Shown here: in pieces, positions 36,737 to 38,254 of the stretch
Position numbering within the stretch: position 1 is the stretch's first letter
Layout of the letters: each line of letters starts with the position of its first letter
Assembly (NCBI GenBank): GCA_030064795.1
Contig: JASJEI010000054.1
Coordinates: forward strand, 1 to 38,254
Origin: Pleurocapsa sp. MO_226.B13
GTDB taxonomy: Bacteria; Cyanobacteriota; Cyanobacteriia; Cyanobacteriales; Xenococcaceae
Direction: 5' to 3'
Length of the DNA stretch: 38,254 bases
Notes under the pieces: generated by a model
The model's database searches: none
The model's input: only the letters and a program-made list of their open reading frames with translations
Told to the model about the DNA's origin: nothing
Program-made: the position numbers and the translations under genes

Positions 36737-37414
36737 ATGAACATAGAATTATTACATCAACCTGAAAGCGCGATCGCTTGCGTATCACTAGACTCAGGAG
36801 AAGAATTAGTCGCCCAAGCTGGAGCGATGATTGCCATGAGTGGTAGCATCAATGCCAGTACAACCCTCCGCAAAGGTAAGGGTGGTGGTGTTATGGGCGG
36901 TTTGAAACGCATGGTTGCAGGAGAATCTCTGTTTCTGAGTGTTTTTCGCTCTCCGACTGATGGGAATACGATCTGGCTAGCTCCCAAGTTAATTGGTGAC
37001 TTATTAATCTATGAAATGACGGGACAAGATTTAGTTGTCCAAGCAACTTCTTATCTAGCCTGTAGTTCTGAAGTCGATCTGGATGTGGGTTTTCAGGGTT
37101 TTAAATCTTTGTTTTCGGGAGAGTCTATTTTCTGGCTAACTTTTTCTGGGCGAGGACTAGCTCTACTTGCTTCTTTTGGCGGAATTTACGAAGTCCCCGT
37201 AGATGGCGAATATGTTGTCGATACTGGTCATATAGTGGCGTTTGAAAGAAGTCTTGATTTTAGTATTGCTAAAGCTAGTTCGAGTTTGATTGCTTCTTTC
37301 TTGGGTGGAGAAGGATTAGTTTGTCGTTTTAGAGGCAAAGGTAAAGTCTTCTGTCAAACTCATAATCCTAGAGCATTTGGCTCTACCGTTGGTTCTCAAC
37401 TTCCACCTAGATAA
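36737..37414 (+). CDS. AIM24/TIGR00266 family protein, copy 2
   Basis: A 225-residue paralogue of the flanking genes. It has AQAGAMIAMSGS, MVAGESLFLSVF, GFKSLFSGESIF, the VDGEYVVDTGHIVAFE segment and GGEGLVCRFRGKG. It is closer to copy 3 than to copy 1 in the VVDTG-IVAFE and GGEGLVCRFRG blocks. It has no signal peptide or membrane helix. Its ATG lies 3 bp after copy 1, and 40 bp separate it from copy 3. Confidence 0.92.
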   Translation: MNIELLHQPESAIACVSLDSGEELVAQAGAMIAMSGSINASTTLRKGKGGGVMGGLKRMVAGESLFLSVFRSPTDGNTIWLAPKLIGDLLIYEMTGQDLVVQATSYLACSSEVDLDVGFQGFKSLFSGESIFWLTFSGRGLALLASFGGIYEVPVDGEYVVDTGHIVAFERSLDFSIAKASSSLIASFLGGEGLVCRFRGKGKVFCQTHNPRAFGSTVGSQLPPR

Positions 37415-37454
37415 GCAAATATTAATTATTAATATTATTAATTATTCAAGATTA

Positions 37455-38153
37455 ATGAGTAGTAAAATTCCTTATCGAGTAGAACACAATCCAGCCTATG
37501 CGTCTTTAATTCTTAATTTGCCAGCCAATGAAACCGTAATGGTAGAAGCTTCGGCAATGGCAGCTATGGATACTTGTTTGGTAATGAAATCCAAAATGAA
37601 AGGTGGATTGATCAAAGGCGTTACCAGGATGCTAGGGGGTGAATCTTTATTTATTAATGAATTTACCGCCCAAGGAAAAAAAGGAGAACTATATATTTCT
37701 CCTGGAGTACCTGGGGATGTACGACATTATTCTCTATCTAGTAAGTGTAGTCTGATGGTTCAGTCTTCGGGATTTGTTGCTTGTAGCCCTACAGTCGAAA
37801 TCGAGACTAAGTTTCAAGGATTTAAAGGTTTTTTTAGTGGCGAGTCTTTGTTTCTCATTAAAGCTACGGGAAACGGCGATTTTTGGTTTAGTTCCTATGG
37901 CGCGATTGTCGAAATTCCCGTTGCTGGTGATTATGTGGTGGACACTGGCTACATTGTCGCTTTTGAAGATACTCTCAACTATTCTGTAGAAAATATTGGC
38001 GGGCTGTCTTTTAGGAGTTTAAAAACAGGAATCTTTGGTGGAGAAGGTTTGGTATGTCGCTTTAGAGGAGAAGGACGTTTATGGATTCAATCTCACAAAC
38101 TTTCTTCTTTAATTAATTTCTTAAATCCATTTCGCCCCACAAAGAATAATTGA
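37455..38153 (+). CDS. AIM24/TIGR00266 family protein, copy 3
   Basis: A 232-residue third paralogue starting at the ATG at 37455 (MSSKIPYRVEHNPAYASL). A longer open frame from 37377 overlaps copy 2 and gives an unrelated leader, so it is rejected. Motifs are VEASAMAAMDT, MLGGESLFINEF, GFKGFFSGESLF, DYVVDTGYIVAFED and GGEGLVCRFRGEG. The three genes probably make related subunits of one complex or membrane-associated assembly. The last 100 bp of the window beyond it hold no gene. Confidence 0.92.
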   Translation: MSSKIPYRVEHNPAYASLILNLPANETVMVEASAMAAMDTCLVMKSKMKGGLIKGVTRMLGGESLFINEFTAQGKKGELYISPGVPGDVRHYSLSSKCSLMVQSSGFVACSPTVEIETKFQGFKGFFSGESLFLIKATGNGDFWFSSYGAIVEIPVAGDYVVDTGYIVAFEDTLNYSVENIGGLSFRSLKTGIFGGEGLVCRFRGEGRLWIQSHKLSSLINFLNPFRPTKNN

Positions 38154-38254
38154 ACTAAAGTTATAGTTATTTCAATTAAGTTTGAGACAAAGCATTCCTT
38201 CTATGACAAGTCTTTGAAGAAAAAAATGTTTCATTTTTATTTGAAATGACTATA

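Noticed and set aside
37377..37454. 26-codon N-terminal extension of the third AIM24 gene
   Set aside because: It overlaps copy 2 and encodes residues unlike the family; the ATG at 37455 gives the expected start.

Overview
The window is chromosomal DNA of a cyanobacterium. The evidence is the high density of the HIP1 octamer GCGATCGC, typical cyanobacterial spacer repeats, and genes of cyanobacterial type: a DUF3120 membrane protein, a short RRM RNA-binding protein, a very long TamB, a filamentous-haemagglutinin-type exoprotein and tandem AIM24 proteins. The gene style fits the Pleurocapsales/Chroococcidiopsis-like lineages, but I cannot fix the genus. I recognise no rRNA, tRNA or CRISPR array.

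Layout. 1-2.6 kb (minus strand): a small conserved-looking protein, a DppB/OppB-type ABC permease and a DUF3120 protein. 2.7-6.4 kb (plus): an RRM protein with a possible 35-codon leader ORF, then an RND efflux pump. 6.6-9.1 kb (minus): an SGNH protein followed by an MBOAT O-acyltransferase, a likely polysaccharide O-acetylation pair. 9.1-15.1 kb: repeats and a possible transposase remnant, a small membrane protein, holA, another small membrane protein, a receiver protein with a C-terminal membrane anchor, a GC-rich structured spacer, a cysteine-less flavin oxidoreductase and a thymidylate-kinase-like protein. 15.3-21.5 kb: a frameshifted DUF167 gene and a 1866-residue TamB.

21.7-30.1 kb is the most dynamic part. 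A giant secreted multi-enzyme phosphatase gene on the minus strand (endonuclease/exonuclease/phosphatase, esterase-like phytase, beta-propeller phytase with a GDSL hydrolase nested inside it, PhoD, RTX-like tail) is cut by a complete 2210-bp IS200/IS605 element carrying divergent tnpA and tnpB. Removing the segment between two TCAACAC copies restores the reading frame exactly. The same gene has lost its 5' end at about 29.94 kb, where it abuts head to head the last ~70 codons of a TpsB (ShlB/FhaC) outer-membrane transporter on the plus strand.

30.3-35.4 kb (plus): a PhyH-type dioxygenase, a hicB-hicA toxin-antitoxin pair, a DUF5648-like gene fragment, and a full-length TpsA-type exoprotein that may have lost its dedicated transporter. 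35.4-36.0 kb is a repeat-filled spacer with an inverted-repeat-bounded segment. 36.0-38.2 kb holds three tandem AIM24/TIGR00266 paralogues.

Functionally the window is dominated by the cell envelope and export: RND efflux, O-acetylation, TamB, two-partner secretion and secreted phosphate scavenging. Housekeeping genes (holA, thymidylate kinase) are interspersed, and the 21-36 kb stretch shows transposition, deletion and gene decay. All family assignments come from reading motifs by eye; no database search was run.
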